From: a bacterium | Lineage (GTDB): Bacteria > Myxococcota_A > Polyangia > Nannocystales > Nannocystaceae | Direction of reading: 5' to 3' | Assembly (NCBI GenBank): GCA_024742475.1 | Contig: JANSYI010000028.1 | Location: 54,573 to 118,572, forward strand | Length of the DNA stretch: 64,000 bases | In this document: positions 31,958-42,284 of the stretch, one piece after another | How the letters are laid out: each line of letters opens with the position of its first letter | How positions within the stretch are numbered: position 1 is the first letter of the stretch | The notes under the pieces: model-generated | Database searches by the model: none | Seen by the model: only the letters and a program-made list of their open reading frames with translations | What the model was told of the DNA's origin: nothing | Made by a program: the position numbers and the translations under genes

Positions 31958-33763
31958 TCAACGCTCTAGCCAGCTCTTCAGCGCCGGGCCGGGCTCGGCC
32001 GGAAGGCTGAGCGTGTAGATGCGGTGCGGGCTCTCCTGTACGTCGAGCTCGAGCTCGAGCAGGCGCGAGCCACGGAATGCGGTGAGCGAGGCGCGAGCAC
32101 CCGGTCCGACGCGACCCAGCGCGTGCCGCAGCGCGTCTTCGCTGGTCACGCGGCGGCCCTGCACCGCGATGATCTCGTCCCCGCGCATGACCGCGGCGGC
32201 CTCGGCGGGGCTGCTCGGCACCACGTTGCGAACGGTGGTGCCAGCGAGCTCCAGGCCGGTCCACGCGCGCTTGGCCGCGGCGTCGGGCAGGTCCGCGCCA
32301 CCGGCCTTGCTCCACACCGGGCGGGCCTTCACGACGACGCCGGCCTCCTCGAGGAGCGCACGCAGCGGGAGCGGCTCGACCCCCTCGACGTAACGAGCGA
32401 AGAACGGGCTGAGGTCGACGCCGGCCTCGGCCGAGGCCGCGTCGACGACCGCCTGCGCGGTGATGCCCTTGCCCTGCTCGGCGTACTCCCGCATGAGGCG
32501 GCGAAACACCCCCGGCAGCGAGCCCTTGCCCTCGCTCGCCAGTCGGATCCGCAAGTCGAGGCAGACGCCGAGCAGATCGCCCTTCTCGTAGTAGCTGATC
32601 GTCTCGTTGCGATGGTTCTTCTCGGGCTGGTAGCCATGGGTCCAGGCGCGAAAGCTGGTCTCGGCCAGGGGCATGGCGTCCCGGCCGGGCTTGCGGCTGT
32701 AGCTGCTGAGGCTGCGCCCGACGTGGTCGAGGTACTCCTGCTGCGTCCACAGCCCGCTGCGCCGCATCGCGAGGCTCTCCATCGTCTCGGTGAACCCCTC
32801 GTGAAACCACAGCAGCCGCGTGTACGTCTCGGAGAGGTAGTCGAACGGGCCGAGCGCCTCGTCGTGGATCCGCTTGACGTTCCACAGGTGGAAGAACTCG
32901 TGGGCGAGGAGGCGAGCGGCGCGGTCGTAGCCGCTGCTGCGTTCGAACGCGGCGCTGCGCATCATCATCATGGTGCTGTCGGCGTGCTCGAGCCCACCGC
33001 CGCCCTCGTCGCCGACGTGCATCAAGAAGACGTACCGCTTCATCGGGAAGCCGCCCATCATCTCGCCGAACGCGGCGGTCAACGCTCGAGCGTCGTCGAG
33101 CAGCCGGGCGCGGTCGAGCTTCAGGGCGTCGGGGCTGGTCAGCACGTACTCGAACGCGGTGCCGCCTTGGTCGTAGCGCGCCACGGTGGGCGTGCCGACC
33201 TCGATCGGACTGTCGACGAGCACGTCGTAGTCGTCGGCGAGCAAGGCTCCATCGCGTGAGGGCAGGGCGGTGTGCACCGTCCACCCCTGCGGCGCCTCGA
33301 TCTCCACGCGGCGTGGGCGGCCCAGCTTGCCGGGCTCGAACACGAAGATGCTCGCGCCGTTGATCGAGGCGTGCGTGTCATCGAGCAGGCTGGTGCGGAC
33401 GCTGGGCGTCGCGGCGAACACCCGGTAGCGCACGTCGAAGGGCTTGCCGCCGTTGCGAACCTCCCACGTCTGCTTGTCGACCAGCTCGACCTGCAGCGGG
33501 CGGCCGTCGATGGAGGTCGCGCTCAGGCCGTAGACGTGCTTGGCGAAGTCTCGAATCTTGTACGAGCCGGGCGTCCACGCGGGCAGGGCCAGCTTCGTCC
33601 GCGCGGCCTTGCTGGGGATCCGGGCCTGCACGTGCACGTACTGCGTGGCTCCATGCGTCAGGTCGACGCGATACTGCACGGGCGCCGACGAGCGGGCCGC
33701 GGCAGGGCGGGCGGTCGCGCAAGCGCCGAGGACGAGAGGCGCCAGCCAAAGGGGCGTTCGCAT
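31958..33763 (-). CDS. M61 family peptidase with PDZ domain, lipoprotein
   Basis: 601 residues from the ATG at 33763. The lipobox LGAC follows a hydrophobic core. The N-terminal domain fits the M61 family (ALPAWTPGSYKIRDFAKHV). The zinc motif HEFFHLWN (HExxH) is followed by WFHEGFTE with the third ligand. The C-terminal PDZ domain reads VRNVVPSSPAEAAAVMRGDEI. Glycyl-aminopeptidase or related peptidase activity outside the inner membrane is expected. It converges with pssA. Confidence 0.93.
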   Translation of the reverse strand: MRTPLWLAPLVLGACATARPAAARSSAPVQYRVDLTHGATQYVHVQARIPSKAARTKLALPAWTPGSYKIRDFAKHVYGLSATSIDGRPLQVELVDKQTWEVRNGGKPFDVRYRVFAATPSVRTSLLDDTHASINGASIFVFEPGKLGRPRRVEIEAPQGWTVHTALPSRDGALLADDYDVLVDSPIEVGTPTVARYDQGGTAFEYVLTSPDALKLDRARLLDDARALTAAFGEMMGGFPMKRYVFLMHVGDEGGGGLEHADSTMMMMRSAAFERSSGYDRAARLLAHEFFHLWNVKRIHDEALGPFDYLSETYTRLLWFHEGFTETMESLAMRRSGLWTQQEYLDHVGRSLSSYSRKPGRDAMPLAETSFRAWTHGYQPEKNHRNETISYYEKGDLLGVCLDLRIRLASEGKGSLPGVFRRLMREYAEQGKGITAQAVVDAASAEAGVDLSPFFARYVEGVEPLPLRALLEEAGVVVKARPVWSKAGGADLPDAAAKRAWTGLELAGTTVRNVVPSSPAEAAAVMRGDEIIAVQGRRVTSEDALRHALGRVGPGARASLTAFRGSRLLELELDVQESPHRIYTLSLPAEPGPALKSWLER

Positions 33764-33802
33764 GGCCGGCAGTCTACAGCCCGCCGCGCGAGGCACGAGA
33801 GC

Positions 33803-34522
33803 TCAGCGCGCGCGAAGCATGCGGAGCATCGGGCGGGCGAAGAATATGGGCACGGCGAGCAGCCCCGCGGCGAGAAGGTTGACCACGGTGCCGCTGACCA
33901 TCGGGTAGCCGAACGGCGAGAGGATGAGGTATCCGCTGCTTGGATCGCCCAGGAAGAACTCACACGCGGCGATGAGGCCCGCGCTGCCGAGCGCCAGGAC
34001 GCCCCAGGTGCGTCCGCGAAGCAGGCCGACGAGCCCTGCGCCGCCGAGGCCGAGCGCGACCCAGTGCATGAACTCCGGGCTGGGTCCGAGGGTGTAGAGG
34101 ATGAGGATGGGGATGGTGCTGCCCGCCGACTTCACCGCGCGGCGCATCAGGGTCAGCGACTCTTCTTGCAGGTTCCACCGCTCGGCGGCGGCCTCGGAGT
34201 ACTCGTACTTGGCCGCCATGCCTTCCCCGGAGAGGAACACCGAAATCGCCAGGTGCGTGAACCCGAAGAACGCGATGATGGGCTCCATGCCGACCTGAAG
34301 CAGCACCAAGATCAGCAGCGACCCGAAGTTGCCCACGCCGATGGCGAACCATCGGGCCCAGAACCACTCGGCCGCGAGCCCGACGAACGCCAGGCCGTAA
34401 CACAGCGCCAGGCCCAAATAGGCGGCGTAGAGCTCATCGGGCCCCAGCCATGCGGTCATGGCGAACTGGGTCACGTAGAACCCGAGGAGGAGGAGTGCGA
34501 TCGCGCGACGAATTCCAACCAT
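33803..34522 (-). CDS. Integral membrane protein
   Basis: 239 residues. At least six hydrophobic segments are visible, for example AIALLLLGFYVTQFAM, LGLALCYGLAFVGLA and LLAAGLLAVPIFF. No motif was recognised. It lies 39 bp upstream of the M61 peptidase gene on the same strand, so the two may be co-transcribed. Confidence 0.8.
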   Translation of the reverse strand: MVGIRRAIALLLLGFYVTQFAMTAWLGPDELYAAYLGLALCYGLAFVGLAAEWFWARWFAIGVGNFGSLLILVLLQVGMEPIIAFFGFTHLAISVFLSGEGMAAKYEYSEAAAERWNLQEESLTLMRRAVKSAGSTIPILILYTLGPSPEFMHWVALGLGGAGLVGLLRGRTWGVLALGSAGLIAACEFFLGDPSSGYLILSPFGYPMVSGTVVNLLAAGLLAVPIFFARPMLRMLRAR

Positions 34523-34695
34523 GCCGAATCTCGGTCCAAGCCTACGACGCGGCCTCAGGCCGTGCAATGCGCCACGGGCGGGTGTTAGGGCAGGCCGCGC
34601 CGCTCGTTGGGACCTGGAATGCTGGAGCGCCGCCCGGTCCGCTCTAGTACCCCGACGCGAACCTTGGCACCGTTGGGGTCCCCGACTCGGGATGA

Positions 34696-35136
34696 ATGAC
34701 CATGGATCGTTTGGGAAAGGCAGCTCGAGGCACGTTCTTGTTCGTTGCGATGGCATCGGCGGGATGCCGCGGAACGCCGCTTCCCTCGGCGCAGCCACCG
34801 GTTCACGCGCTAGGCGGGGTCACCATCGTGGGCCCGAGGTGCGTCGAGGTGCGCTCGTGCCTGCTCGGTCGCGTGGTGGCGGCCGAGACCTCCGCCCCGC
34901 TGGCGCGCGCGGCGGTGTTCCTCGTGCCCGACCCCGACTCGGCCGGCGCCGACGCAGCGCCGACGCAGATCGTGCGGATGACGGATGAGCAGGGTGTGTT
35001 CACCGTGGCCGACGCGCCCGCGGGCCACTACTCGGTCTCGGTCTACAAGGATGCCCGTCGCATCACCGCCCCGGGCCTCGAGCTGGGCACGCCGGGCACC
35101 CAGGTGGTGCCCATCCGCTTGCCGCCTCCGTCCTGA
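34696..35136 (+). CDS. Lipoprotein with carboxypeptidase regulatory-like domain
   Basis: 146 residues; starts at 34696 and 34702 are both possible. The signal peptide ends in the lipobox ASAGC. After a short linker comes a beta-rich domain with GRVVAAETSAPLARAAVFL and TVADAPAGHYSVSVYK, the pattern of carboxypeptidase-D regulatory-like (transthyretin-fold) domains. A role on the envelope is likely but the partner is unknown. Confidence 0.78.
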   Translation: MTMDRLGKAARGTFLFVAMASAGCRGTPLPSAQPPVHALGGVTIVGPRCVEVRSCLLGRVVAAETSAPLARAAVFLVPDPDSAGADAAPTQIVRMTDEQGVFTVADAPAGHYSVSVYKDARRITAPGLELGTPGTQVVPIRLPPPS

Positions 35137-35141
35137 GGGCG

Positions 35142-36002
<861 letters not shown>

Positions 36003-36118
36003 GCGGGCGTTATGCCACGGTTGTATTGCCGGTCGATGCAGGGAAAATCCACGATCGACGTGCGGGTGCTCAGGCATACTCCCTCGGCGCGACCCCGGCG
36101 GTCGCGGAGCCAACCCCC

Positions 36119-38017
36119 GTGCGAGACGACGCCATCAACGACGTGCCGCTGCTGCTGCTGTGCGCAGAAGACAGCGAAGTGACGCTGGTCCAGCTCGTCG
36201 ACGCGCTCAACCGGGCTGGCCGCGCGCCGGAGCTGGTCGCGGGCGTCGAGAACGACGCGTCGCTGCTCTCGTCGGCGACCGATCGCATGCGCGGCGCGGC
36301 GCTGTTCGTGCTGTGTCAGTCCCAAGACCTCGATCGCAGCCACGTCCTTCGCCTCACCGGGTTGTTCTCGGCGCGCAAGGGTCCGCGTCACCAGCTGCTC
36401 GTCGTCGAGCTCGATGAGCAGCAGCCCCTTCGGTGCCTGCCGGAGATCGAGGCCGCGATGGAGTCCGCCGCGCGGAGCAAACCGGGCTCGCGGGGCCCCG
36501 GCGATGCTCGTGTCCATCGCCGCGATGTCGTCGTCATGCCTGGGGAGTCGGCGGCGCGAAGCTCCATCCCCAACTTCGACGGGCCGGATCTCGATGGGTC
36601 CAGCGTCGAAGGGCCCGAAGCGGACGACCCGCGGGTACTCGACCCGCGGGAAGCCGAAGTGCTCGCCCGAGACCGCGAGAGGCGGGCGCGAGAGGAAGAG
36701 GAGCGAGCGCGCGCCGAAGCCGAGCGCAAGGCCGCGGAACTCGCGGAGCGACGGGCACGCGAGGAGGCAGAGCGAGCGGCCCAAGAACAGGCCGAGGCGT
36801 TGGCGCGTGCATTCCACGATGAGATCGTCGCCGCCGAGGCGGTGCTCGAACGCAGGGGCCCGACGCGCCCCAGCGCCGACCCTCGACGCGAGGCGGTGGA
36901 AGAGCTCCCTGCGCCCGAGGCGGTCGCCGACGCGCCCGATGCCGCGCAACCCACGAGTGCCGCCGCGCCCGAGGCGACGCCCCACTCCGATGACCTGCAG
37001 CGCAGCGCCCCATCGCCCGAGCCCATCGACGACCTCTCTCGTGACTCGGGCGATCGCGAGGGCAGCCTGTCGAGCAGCCTCGCGGGGGTTCGGGTGGCCG
37101 AGCCCCTCGCCGGCGTCGCGTTGCCCGACGCGATTCCAACCGACCTCACCCCCACCGACACCCGGCGCAGGGCTCAGGAGCCCGAGGACGGCGCGGCGGC
37201 ACCTACGGAGCTCGAGCGCTCCGAGTCGCGACGCGGGTGGCTGCTCGCGACGCTGGGTGCGGTCGCGCTCGGTGGCGTCGCGCTGTTTGCCGCGCGTGCG
37301 CCCGAGCGCCCCTCGACGCCCGATGCCCGCTCCGCCGGCGTGACGGCGGGTCCGCAGCCCCAGGCTGAGCGCACGCCTGCGCCCGAAAGGGCCGCGCAGG
37401 GCCCTGGCGTACCCGAGACGGAGTCCACCGGGTCCGCGGTCGCCAAGCCGAAGCCAGGCCCGAAGCCGGACCCGAAGCCGGACCCGAAGCCGGACCCGAT
37501 GCCCGGGACGGAGCGTCCGAGCGCAGCTGCGACGCCCGAGCCCGAACCGACGCCCACACGAGACCCCACGCCCGGGTCGGGCGGCACGTCGACGGCGGCC
37601 GGCCAGGCTCCCGCGCCTGCAACGCTCGACCCGCCCGCGCCGGTCGCCTCGAGCGTGCCCCCGCCGCCCACGGACTCCGAGGCGCTCAAGGTCGACGACG
37701 CGGTCCGCAGCGGCAAGGTTCGGGCGATCGACTCGCTGCTCATCGCCAAGGCCGGCTCCGAGTCGGTCGACTGGGGGCGAGCCAAAGCCGCGTGTCGACG
37801 CAAGCGCGTCGCGGGACTGCCCGGGTGGCGGCTGCCCACGCGGCGCCAGCTCGCGCGCCTTCGTCGGTCACGCATCATCGAGTCGGGCCTCTACTGGTCG
37901 CGCGACAAGGGCCCCCACGACGACGACGCGTACGCGGTCGACGCCAAGAGCGGGGCGGAGAACCTCTACCTGCAGCAAGAGCCGGCGGCGCGCGTGCAGT
38001 GCGTTCGCAAGCGCTGA
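36119..38017 (+). CDS. Large protein with N-terminal alpha/beta domain, coiled coil, TM helix and DUF1566-like C-terminus
   Basis: 632 residues from the GTG at 36119. The first 120 residues (DVPLLLLCAEDSEVTLVQLV, GAALFVLCQSQ) look like an alpha/beta domain that could be TIR- or receiver-like. A charged Glu/Arg/Ala coiled coil follows (about 180-250), then an acidic Pro-rich region, one transmembrane helix (GWLLATLGAVALGGVALFA), a Pro/Lys repeat (KPDPKPDPKPD) and a C-terminal domain with SVDWGRAKAAC and GWRLPTRRQL that fits DUF1566/Lcl. The start and the N-terminal fold are uncertain. Upstream sequence before 36119 is open but unconserved. Confidence 0.72.
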   Translation: MRDDAINDVPLLLLCAEDSEVTLVQLVDALNRAGRAPELVAGVENDASLLSSATDRMRGAALFVLCQSQDLDRSHVLRLTGLFSARKGPRHQLLVVELDEQQPLRCLPEIEAAMESAARSKPGSRGPGDARVHRRDVVVMPGESAARSSIPNFDGPDLDGSSVEGPEADDPRVLDPREAEVLARDRERRAREEEERARAEAERKAAELAERRAREEAERAAQEQAEALARAFHDEIVAAEAVLERRGPTRPSADPRREAVEELPAPEAVADAPDAAQPTSAAAPEATPHSDDLQRSAPSPEPIDDLSRDSGDREGSLSSSLAGVRVAEPLAGVALPDAIPTDLTPTDTRRRAQEPEDGAAAPTELERSESRRGWLLATLGAVALGGVALFAARAPERPSTPDARSAGVTAGPQPQAERTPAPERAAQGPGVPETESTGSAVAKPKPGPKPDPKPDPKPDPMPGTERPSAAATPEPEPTPTRDPTPGSGGTSTAAGQAPAPATLDPPAPVASSVPPPPTDSEALKVDDAVRSGKVRAIDSLLIAKAGSESVDWGRAKAACRRKRVAGLPGWRLPTRRQLARLRRSRIIESGLYWSRDKGPHDDDAYAVDAKSGAENLYLQQEPAARVQCVRKR

Positions 38018-38030
38018 GCCTCGCCTGCCG

Positions 38031-39701
38031 CTACCACAGCTTCACGACGCGACAGTCGGAGTAGTAGTGGCCGAGGATGTCTCGCACGTCCTTGCCAGCG
38101 CGCGCCATGCCCATCGCGCCGTGCTGGCAGAGCCCGACACCGTGTCCGTGCCCGCCACCCTCGAGCACGAAGCGCCCGTACTTGTCCTTGTCGCTGACGA
38201 TGAACATCGAGCTCTTGAGGCCGCCGAGGGCGCGACGAATGCGGAGCTCGCCGCGGATGGTGACCGAGCGCTTGCTCCCGGTGAGCTCGAGGGTGGTCGC
38301 GCGTCCGCTGCGTCCGCGGTCGGCGACGCGCATCGCCTTGATGATGCCGATGTCCTTGGGCACGCCGGGGTTGCCCGCGACCGCGCTCGGGTCGATGGTC
38401 GCGGTCCACCGGTAGGGGGTCTGCGCGCTCTTCTCGGGCGGCTGGCTGAACGACACCGGCGGCTTGCGGAGGAACGCGGCGATGTTCTGCGCGTCGATGC
38501 CCTCGGCGAACGACTTGCCGAGCTTGGGGTCGGGTCGCCCGCGAAGTTGGGGGTCGGCGGCGCCGGGCCAGACGACGTCGTTGTGCTCGGTGTGCCCGCC
38601 GCTGTTGGCCGAGTACACGGTGTCGACGAGCTGCGTGAGGGAGGGGCGCATGGCGACGAGCCCGACCGTCTGCTTGACGGCCTTCGTCGTGCGGGGGTGT
38701 TCGTGGCCGCGGCCTTTGTAGACCTGGCAGTGCTGCTCGGCGCACACGAGGAAGGGGTCGGCGAGGTGCCGCGTACCCACCTTGGTGACGAGCTGGCCGC
38801 GCGCGGCGACGGCCTGAGCCTTGAGGGCTTCCATCGGCGCGCTCGCGAAGATCTCGGCGGGCACCAAGCCTGCGAGCAGGTCGGACTCGGAGACCAGGTT
38901 CACGACCGAGAGCTTTCCCGCCGCGTCGATCGCCACGTACACGTTGCCGAGGTACTTGCGATCGGAGCGCTGGCCCTTGCCCATGGTCGTGCCCCACAAG
39001 ACGTCATGCACCGTGACGGGGCCTCCGCCGCGCGGCGCGAACCACAGCACGCCCTCGGCCGCGACTTCGACGTCGTGCTCGAGGTCGCGGGCGGTCATGC
39101 CACCCTCGGAGCGCTTCGCGACGCGCGGGTGCAGCTTGCCCACGGCGCCGTGGTCCTTCTTGGCCTCGAAGGCGTGCTCGAGCGCGACGGCCTCGGAGCT
39201 GAAGCGGCCCGAGGTAACGAGCATGCGCCGGTTGTCGAGCACGTGGCCCTCGACCCCGAAGACGGTGCCGACCTCCACATCGGACGGAGCGAACCCCTTG
39301 TGTCGCCAGCGCTTCATCGCGGCGTCGGGGCGCAGCGCCTGCTTGCCCGCGAGCTCCTCGAGGACGAGCGTGTAGGTCTGCTCTGCGGCGACCGTCTTGC
39401 CGAGGTCGACGCGGATGCGGTTGCCGGCCCGAATCCGCGTGCCGCCGTCGCCCGAGGGCAGAATGTCGAATCCCCCGGGAGACGATAGCTCCACCTGGGT
39501 CTGACCGGTCATCAGCCCGACGGTGATCTGGGGCTCTCCGCGGGCGTTGAAGTGGAACTGGTTGCTGTACAGCAGGTCGATGCGGTCGGAGAGCGCCAGG
39601 TCGGAGGCGCGCGCGCGGCCGGTCCAGACGAGGTTGGAGGCCGAGGCCGCGGCCAGAGAGGTTCCGAGGGTACGGAGCATGCTGCGTCGCGAGAGCACCA
39701 T
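38031..39701 (-). CDS. SpoIID/LytB domain protein with Tat signal
   Basis: 556 residues. A twin-arginine signal (SRRSMLRTLGTSLAAAS) starts the protein. The SpoIID domain is recognisable from LAGLVPAEIFASAPMEALKAQAVAAR and the C-terminal GGGHGHGVGLCQHGAMGMA. In spore formers SpoIID cleaves glycan strands by lytic transglycosylation, and homologues in Gram-negatives also act on peptidoglycan. It converges with the preceding coiled-coil gene. Confidence 0.9.
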   Translation of the reverse strand: MVLSRRSMLRTLGTSLAAASASNLVWTGRARASDLALSDRIDLLYSNQFHFNARGEPQITVGLMTGQTQVELSSPGGFDILPSGDGGTRIRAGNRIRVDLGKTVAAEQTYTLVLEELAGKQALRPDAAMKRWRHKGFAPSDVEVGTVFGVEGHVLDNRRMLVTSGRFSSEAVALEHAFEAKKDHGAVGKLHPRVAKRSEGGMTARDLEHDVEVAAEGVLWFAPRGGGPVTVHDVLWGTTMGKGQRSDRKYLGNVYVAIDAAGKLSVVNLVSESDLLAGLVPAEIFASAPMEALKAQAVAARGQLVTKVGTRHLADPFLVCAEQHCQVYKGRGHEHPRTTKAVKQTVGLVAMRPSLTQLVDTVYSANSGGHTEHNDVVWPGAADPQLRGRPDPKLGKSFAEGIDAQNIAAFLRKPPVSFSQPPEKSAQTPYRWTATIDPSAVAGNPGVPKDIGIIKAMRVADRGRSGRATTLELTGSKRSVTIRGELRIRRALGGLKSSMFIVSDKDKYGRFVLEGGGHGHGVGLCQHGAMGMARAGKDVRDILGHYYSDCRVVKLW

Positions 39702-39743
39702 GCCCGCACTATGGCGGTGGCGACTGCGCGACCGAAAAAACCG

Positions 39744-40355
39744 TCACTGTGGGGGCTGGACGCGCTCGACGTACACGCGAGGCCGGTTGCGGGTGATGTA
39801 CGCCATGTTGAGCAGGTTGATCGTGAAGTGGGCCGCGACCGCTGCGCCCAGGTTGCCGGTGAGCAGCGTGAGACAGCCCAGGGCGAGGCCGACGATGAGC
39901 GAGCTGATCGTCCACGGCCACAGGGCACGCCGCTTGGGGATGTGCAGCAGCGCGAACACCAGCGAGCTGATCCAAAGGCCCCAGGCGTCCATCATCGCGC
40001 CGCGAAAGAGGACCTCCTCGCCCAGCGCGCTGGCGCCGGCGAGCAAGACCAGCTCGCGTGGCTGCGGCCGGCCGAAGATGGCGCCGAACTCCTTGTGCAG
40101 CTCGGTCAACCACCGCATGCGCAGCTCGAGCGCACGGAACACTTGCACCGTGACGAGGCCGAAGCCCACGCCCCAAAGCGGGGTGAGCACGAGCGTCAGC
40201 CAGCCCTGCTCGGGGTCGAGGCGCCACACGTCGTTGCTGTCTTGGGAGACGGCGTGCCAGAAGAACCCGCCGAGCATCAGCGCCGCGTAGAAGCCCGCGA
40301 CGGTGGGTGCCCGCGCGGGTGCTTCGCGCGGCGTCGTCGGCTGGCGCGCTCCCAT
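39744..40355 (-). CDS. CPBP family intramembrane metalloprotease
   Basis: 203 residues. The family motifs are LGEEVLFRGAMM (EExxxR), FALLHIPK and NLGAAVAAHFTINL, with four or more hydrophobic helices. CPBP/Abi proteins are membrane proteases related to Rce1. The substrate is unknown. It lies 42 bp upstream of the SpoIID gene on the same strand. Confidence 0.92.
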   Translation of the reverse strand: MGARQPTTPREAPARAPTVAGFYAALMLGGFFWHAVSQDSNDVWRLDPEQGWLTLVLTPLWGVGFGLVTVQVFRALELRMRWLTELHKEFGAIFGRPQPRELVLLAGASALGEEVLFRGAMMDAWGLWISSLVFALLHIPKRRALWPWTISSLIVGLALGCLTLLTGNLGAAVAAHFTINLLNMAYITRNRPRVYVERVQPPQ

Positions 40356-40524
40356 GGGCGCAGAATAGCCGAAAATCGGGGACGGGCCCCGGTTCGACCC
40401 GGGCCACTTCGTCCAGGGTGCCGCGGAGGCCCCAACGGGCCGGTCCGCTGAGGCCCCAACGCCCCCGTGACGATACGAAAAAGCCCGCTCGGCGGGCGCC
40501 GGCGGGCTCGTTCGAGTTGTGTTG

Positions 40525-40608
40525 TGCGAAGGGAGGGACTCGAACCCTCACAGGTGTAACCCCACCAGATCCTTAGTCTGGCGCGTCTACCAATTCCGCC
40601 ACCTTCGC
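40525..40608 (-). tRNA. tRNA-Leu, anticodon AAG
   Basis: The minus strand reads GCGAAGG at the 5' end, paired with CCTTCGC at the 3' end. The D arm contains the typical GCGGAATTGGTAGACGC. The anticodon stem CCAGA/TCTGG encloses CTAAGGA, giving anticodon AAG with G37. A long variable arm and T arm GAGGG-TTCGAGT-CCCTC confirm a class II Leu tRNA. CCA is not encoded after the discriminator A. A34 would need deamination to inosine to read CUC. Confidence 0.93.
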
Positions 40609-40657
40609 GCGGGAGGCGGTTGATAGCACCCTCCGCCTCGGCAGGCAATACCCTTTT

Positions 40658-42124
40658 TCACTCGTTCTGGGGGTTGAGCGCCGTGCCCACTTCGTGGAGC
40701 TTGAGCAGGTTCACCGAGCGGCGGCGCTGCAGGGGGTGCGCGAACGTCACGATGACCCGGGCCCCTTCGGCGAACAGCTCGCGTCGGAGGATCGCCTGGT
40801 CCATGTCGATGAGCATCGACTCCACGTCGTTGCTGGTGTGGGTGAACAGCAGCGGCATGACGCCCCAGTACAGCGCGAGCGACTGGTAGGTGTCGCGGTT
40901 GGAGGTGAAGGCGATGATCGGCTTGCGTGGGCGGTACTCCGAGACGAGCCGGGCCATGCCGCCCGACATCGTGTAGCAGAGGATGCCCTCGGTCTCGGGC
41001 CAGCTCTCCGCCGAGGTCACGGCTGCGAGCGCGATGGCGTTGGTGGTGTGACCGAGCTTGAGGTCGACCCGAGGGCGGCTCCAGTTTCGCGGCGCGCTCT
41101 CGGTGCTGCGGATGATCTTGTCCATCGTGCGGACGACGAGCACCGGGTGCACGCCCGTGGCCGTCTCTCCGCTGAGCATCACGGTGTCGCTGCCGTCGAG
41201 CACGGCGTTGGCGACGTCGGACGCCTCCGCCCGCGTGGGGCGTGGCTTGGTGATCATCGAGTCGAGCATCTGTGTCGCCGTGATGACGAGCCGGCCGGTG
41301 CGGTTGCACATCTCGATGGCGCGCTTTTGAATGATGGGGACCTGCTCGGGTCCCATCTCGACCCCGAGGTCGCCACGGGCGACCATGATGCCCTCGGCCG
41401 AGTCCACGATCTCCTCGAGGCGCTCGACGGCCTCGGGCTTCTCGATCTTGGCGATCAGCGGGACCACGCGGTCCTTCGCGCGCATCACCTCGCGCGCGAG
41501 CTCGAGGTCTTCGGGGTTGCGCACGAACGAGAGCGCGACGACGTCGACGCCCAGCTCGAGCGCGAACTCGAGGTCGACGCGGTCCCGCTCGGTCAGCGCG
41601 GGGACGGCCAGCTTTCGCCCGGGGATGTTGATGCCCTTGTTCGACGAGAGCAGCCCGCCCTGCACGACGGTGGTCATCAGGACGTCGTCCTCGGCGCCGG
41701 CCACGGTCAGCTCGATGTTGCCGTCGTCGAGGAGGATCCGGTCACCGGTCTCGCAGTCGGTCGTCAGCTGAGCGTAGGTCGTGGTGACGCGAGCGATGTC
41801 GCCATCTTGCTCGACCGGGCCATCCGGGTTGACGCTGATCGCGAGCTTGTGCCCTTGCTCGAGGGCAAAGCCCTTGCCGGGAATCTTGCCGACGCGAAGC
41901 TTGGGACCCTGCAGGTCGGCGAGGATCGCGACCGCGGTGTTGCGTCGGCTGGCCTCGCGGCGGAGCGTCTTGAACGTCTTGGCGTGGTCTTCGTGAGTGC
42001 CGTGAGAGAAGTTGAGGCGCGCGGCGTTCATGCCGGCGTCGATCAAGGCCCCGATGACCTCGGGGGAGCTGCTGGCAGGACCGAGGGTGCAAAGGATCTT
42101 GCAGTGGCGGCCACGTGGGTGCAT
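40658..42124 (-). CDS. pyk: Pyruvate kinase
   Basis: 488 residues from the ATG at 42124. The family signatures include KILCTLGPAS, GMNAARLNFSHG, and the active-site IEKPEAVERLEEI followed by ARGDLGVEM. The activator site and C-terminal domain (SGGMARLVSEYRP) follow. It converts phosphoenolpyruvate and ADP to pyruvate and ATP. It lies between tRNA-Leu and a divergent secreted protein gene. Confidence 0.97.
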   Translation of the reverse strand: MHPRGRHCKILCTLGPASSSPEVIGALIDAGMNAARLNFSHGTHEDHAKTFKTLRREASRRNTAVAILADLQGPKLRVGKIPGKGFALEQGHKLAISVNPDGPVEQDGDIARVTTTYAQLTTDCETGDRILLDDGNIELTVAGAEDDVLMTTVVQGGLLSSNKGINIPGRKLAVPALTERDRVDLEFALELGVDVVALSFVRNPEDLELAREVMRAKDRVVPLIAKIEKPEAVERLEEIVDSAEGIMVARGDLGVEMGPEQVPIIQKRAIEMCNRTGRLVITATQMLDSMITKPRPTRAEASDVANAVLDGSDTVMLSGETATGVHPVLVVRTMDKIIRSTESAPRNWSRPRVDLKLGHTTNAIALAAVTSAESWPETEGILCYTMSGGMARLVSEYRPRKPIIAFTSNRDTYQSLALYWGVMPLLFTHTSNDVESMLIDMDQAILRRELFAEGARVIVTFAHPLQRRRSVNLLKLHEVGTALNPQNE

Positions 42125-42284
42125 GGCGCAAGAATGGCTCAGATGGGGGCGAAAACCTACGTCCGACTCGCGCCGGAGTCTGCGCACCCCAAAAAGAATG
42201 AAGGCTGGAGGCGCCGCCGGACATCGAAGGGGCGCGGTGTGACGCGTTTGACACGCACCGCGGGATTCGAGGAGTCTTGCATTG

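Noticed and set aside
36026..36118. Extended N-terminus of the coiled-coil membrane protein
   Set aside because: The extra residues are unconserved in look and lie close to the divergent dehydrogenase start; GTG at 36119 begins the folded domain.
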